Source of the DNA: Geobacter sp. | Lineage (GTDB): Bacteria > Desulfobacterota > Desulfuromonadia > Geobacterales > Geobacteraceae | Assembly: GCA_003574885.1 (NCBI GenBank) | Contig: PJFC01000003.1 | Coordinates: 372,001-436,000 of the forward strand | DNA: 64,000 nucleotides | Reading direction: 5' to 3' | Shown here: piece after piece, positions 61,812 through 64,000 of the stretch | Position numbering within the stretch: position 1 is the stretch's first letter | Layout: each line of letters opens with the position of its first letter | The notes under the pieces: model-generated | What the model saw: the letters and a program-made list of their open reading frames with translations, nothing else | Told to the model about the DNA's origin: nothing | The model's database searches: none | Made by a program: the position numbers and the translations under genes

Positions 61812-63917
61812 ATGAAATCATTGAAAGTCAAAATTCTCGGCCTCATAACGGTAATCGTGGTTACGATCCTCGTAATCTCCGCCGTCTTTAATTTCCACCA
61901 GCAAAAAGAACTGATACAAACCCTCGCCGACCACAACGCCACCGTCATCATCGAAACCGTCAGGAGCAGTGTCAACAATGCCATGCGCTCCGGCCATTCG
62001 GACGAGGTGCGGGAGCTCTTCAAGCGGATACAATCCCAGAACTTCGTAACCGGCCTCCGTATCGTCTCCGAATCTGGCACAATTCTTAACTCCGCCCAGA
62101 CGGACGAGATCGGCAAACTGCTTCCCGCTGACGACCTGGCGCGATTCCGCAGGGGGACTTTCCCCGTCAAGGAATATCTCCCCGGCAAAAAAATCTTCGA
62201 CTCCTATGCTCCTATCATAAACACACCCGACTGTCATAGTTGCCATCCAGCGACCCAGAATATCCTGGGAATCCTGGAGATAGAGATTTCCCTCGCCAAC
62301 CTCGACGCCATTGTTGCAAAGGAACGGAATAGCGTCACGACATCGACCTTGATTATCATCGGCCTTATCATCATCACCATCTCACTGTTCCTCATTCATT
62401 ACGTCGACCGCCCGATCAGACATCTGATTTCCTCCATGCAGAAAGTGGAAGGGGGAGATTTCGACTGTTCAACCCTGATCACGAGCAGCACGGAGATGCG
62501 ACTGCTGTCTGACAAGTTCAACCGGATGGTGGAGCGGTTGAAAGGGATGGTTGAATCTGCCATCAGTCACGAACGTGAACTTGCCCGGGCGCAGGAGAAA
62601 CTTGCCCATCACGGGGAAATGCACTCAATGAACCACCGGCTGGAAGGCCAGCTGAAAGAAATTGAAAACCTCAACGTATCACTGGAAGAACGGATCGAAG
62701 AGATCGAGGAAGCGAACTACAAGATCGCGGACCTGGCCGGCGAACTGGAAGACAAGAACACCAACCTGGAAAAAGCTGTCACCAGGCTTTCCACCCTCTA
62801 CAAAGTCGGCCTGGCCATAAATTCCACCATGGAATCGAAACCGCTCTTCGACCTGGTCATAAGAACCACCATGGATAGCCTTGAAGCTCAGATCGGTTAC
62901 ATAATGCTTCACGATCGTCAACAAGACGTTCTCAGGGTCACCACGCTCATCGGCCACGACAGTTTCGCCCCCGAAACAGGGGTACTTGAAATGAAGCCTT
63001 CCAGTGTCTCCGCATGGGTTATCAACAACGGCAAACCCCGGCTCATCACCGATATCAACGATACTCCGGAATTCGACAAGATGAGCGCCATGGGGTACGA
63101 GCGCAAGACTCTCATCTGCGCTCCCCTGAAAACCAAGGAAGAGATCATCGGGACCATTACCGTCGTGAACAAACTCGACAATTCGGTTTTCAACAACGAG
63201 GATCTTGAACTTCTCAGCACCATCGCCGCCCAGGCAAGTATTGCCATCAAGAACGCCCAGCTCTACGAAGAGCAGCAGAAAACCTACATGAACACCATCC
63301 ATGCCCTGGTTTCCGCCATCGAAGCCAGCGACAGCTACACCCGGGGCCACTCGGAAAGGGTCACCCGCTACTGCATGGCACTCGCGAAAAAACTGGATAT
63401 GCCCCCCGAGCGGCTCAAAATAATCGAACGAGCCGCCGTCCTCCACGATATCGGCAAAATCGGCATCGACTTGAGTCTCCTCCACAAGGAAGGACGACTT
63501 ACCCCCGAAGACATCCGTGAACTGCAACAGCACCCTGCTATCGGCATGAAGATACTGGCACCGATTGAATTTCTGAGCGACGTTCGCCTCTGTATCGGCC
63601 AGCACCACGAACGTTTCGACGGGAAGGGGTACCCCAACAACGTGTCAGCGGATCAGCTTCTGCTTGAATCCCGCATGCTTGCCATCGCCGACTCCTTCGA
63701 CGCTATGACGTCCGATCGCCCCTACCGCAAGGCGCTCTCTCTGGATGTGGCCATCAAGGAACTGATGGAAAACGCCGGCACCCAGTTCGATCCCGATCTG
63801 GTACCACCTTTCGTCGAAGTTCTCCAGAGTGGCAACTTTTCCTTCCCGACCACCAATGCCGGCAGTGGCCAGGAATACGGGCAGCCCCGTGTCCCCATCA
63901 GCATCTCCGCCGCCTAG
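61812..63917 (+). CDS. Haem-binding membrane sensor with GAF and HD-GYP phosphodiesterase domains
   Basis: 701 residues. TM1 about 6-27, periplasmic domain to about 175 with one c-haem motif C141-HSC-H145 (NTPDCHSCHPATQN), then TM2 (LIIIGLIIITISLFLIHYV), HAMP, a long coiled coil (about 245-325), GAF (about 340-490) and HD-GYP. HD-GYP motifs are complete: RGHSERVTRYCMAL, HDIGKIGIDLSLL, HHERFDGKGYP and LAIADSFDAMTSDRPY. This resembles Geobacter c-haem sensor domains that respond to redox or ligands. It should degrade c-di-GMP or cGAMP on periplasmic signals. The start at 61812 is 10 bp after AAGAG. Confidence 0.92.
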   Translation: MKSLKVKILGLITVIVVTILVISAVFNFHQQKELIQTLADHNATVIIETVRSSVNNAMRSGHSDEVRELFKRIQSQNFVTGLRIVSESGTILNSAQTDEIGKLLPADDLARFRRGTFPVKEYLPGKKIFDSYAPIINTPDCHSCHPATQNILGILEIEISLANLDAIVAKERNSVTTSTLIIIGLIIITISLFLIHYVDRPIRHLISSMQKVEGGDFDCSTLITSSTEMRLLSDKFNRMVERLKGMVESAISHERELARAQEKLAHHGEMHSMNHRLEGQLKEIENLNVSLEERIEEIEEANYKIADLAGELEDKNTNLEKAVTRLSTLYKVGLAINSTMESKPLFDLVIRTTMDSLEAQIGYIMLHDRQQDVLRVTTLIGHDSFAPETGVLEMKPSSVSAWVINNGKPRLITDINDTPEFDKMSAMGYERKTLICAPLKTKEEIIGTITVVNKLDNSVFNNEDLELLSTIAAQASIAIKNAQLYEEQQKTYMNTIHALVSAIEASDSYTRGHSERVTRYCMALAKKLDMPPERLKIIERAAVLHDIGKIGIDLSLLHKEGRLTPEDIRELQQHPAIGMKILAPIEFLSDVRLCIGQHHERFDGKGYPNNVSADQLLLESRMLAIADSFDAMTSDRPYRKALSLDVAIKELMENAGTQFDPDLVPPFVEVLQSGNFSFPTTNAGSGQEYGQPRVPISISAA

Positions 63918-64000
63918 TAGCACAGGCTATTTTATGACCCTGCAATTACTTCAAAGGATTTGCCCCTCCCCCTGTTTCGTGGTATAAATGTCGGACGCCC

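Overview
The window looks like a chromosomal segment of a Geobacter-type bacterium (Desulfuromonadales/Geobacterales). Reasons: multiheme c-type cytochromes, a haem-bearing porin, a PgcA-like cytochrome behind a GEMM-I riboswitch of the Geobacter type, a tungsten aldehyde oxidoreductase, many cyclic-dinucleotide proteins (two HD-GYP, one PilZ), and a trp locus with two trpB genes. This rests on gene content and my memory of the families; no database was searched.

Layout. 1-2491: accessory DNA. The C-terminal half of a RAYT-type transposase is followed by a TPR-gene remnant and then an integron cassette array with four attC-like sites and three complete one-gene cassettes, the last encoding an Imm27-like immunity protein. 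2495-8750: FadL porin, SAM methyltransferase, and a two-gene cyclic-dinucleotide module (PilZ protein, then V4R-GAF-HD-GYP). 9055-19089 (all minus): class II aldolase and AOR (overlapping genes), split mannose-1-P guanylyltransferase and cupin, rfbD, rfbB, lptD, folC: mostly envelope polysaccharide and LPS supply and export. 19256-23203: accD, trpA and a chemotaxis receptor whose stop overlaps the trpA start. 23373-27891: an electron-transfer locus with a Cyc2-like cytochrome-porin, a monohaem cytochrome and a PstS-like binding protein in one operon, divergent from a decahaem lipoprotein.

27933-34158 is a 6.2-kb transposon with at least 22-bp perfect terminal inverted repeats and a 9-bp target duplication (TCTTTTGAG). 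It sits in the loop of the shared terminator between the decahaem cytochrome gene and uup. It carries its own zinc-ribbon transposase, a restriction-modification module (small HTH protein, methyltransferase, PD-(D/E)XK endonuclease) and a RES/Xre toxin-antitoxin pair. I regard this as the most interesting object here.

34216-45417 (minus): uup, an LEA14-like lipoprotein, a lytic transglycosylase, then trpE-G-D-C-B2-F-B1 in transcription order; several intergenic palindromic repeats lie inside the trp operon. 45773-47725: htpG, divergent from trpE. 47809-50613: two GEMM-I riboswitches of the cGAMP-type sequence, each with its own promoter and intrinsic terminator, one before an unknown two-TM protein and one before a PgcA-like cytochrome. 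50883-61401 (minus): rubrerythrin, a small protein, a CDF metal exporter, recJ, TPR protein, secF, secD, yajC, tgt, queA and a SpoIID-like protein. 61812-63917: a membrane HD-GYP sensor with a periplasmic CXXCH haem motif. No tRNA, rRNA or CRISPR array was seen.
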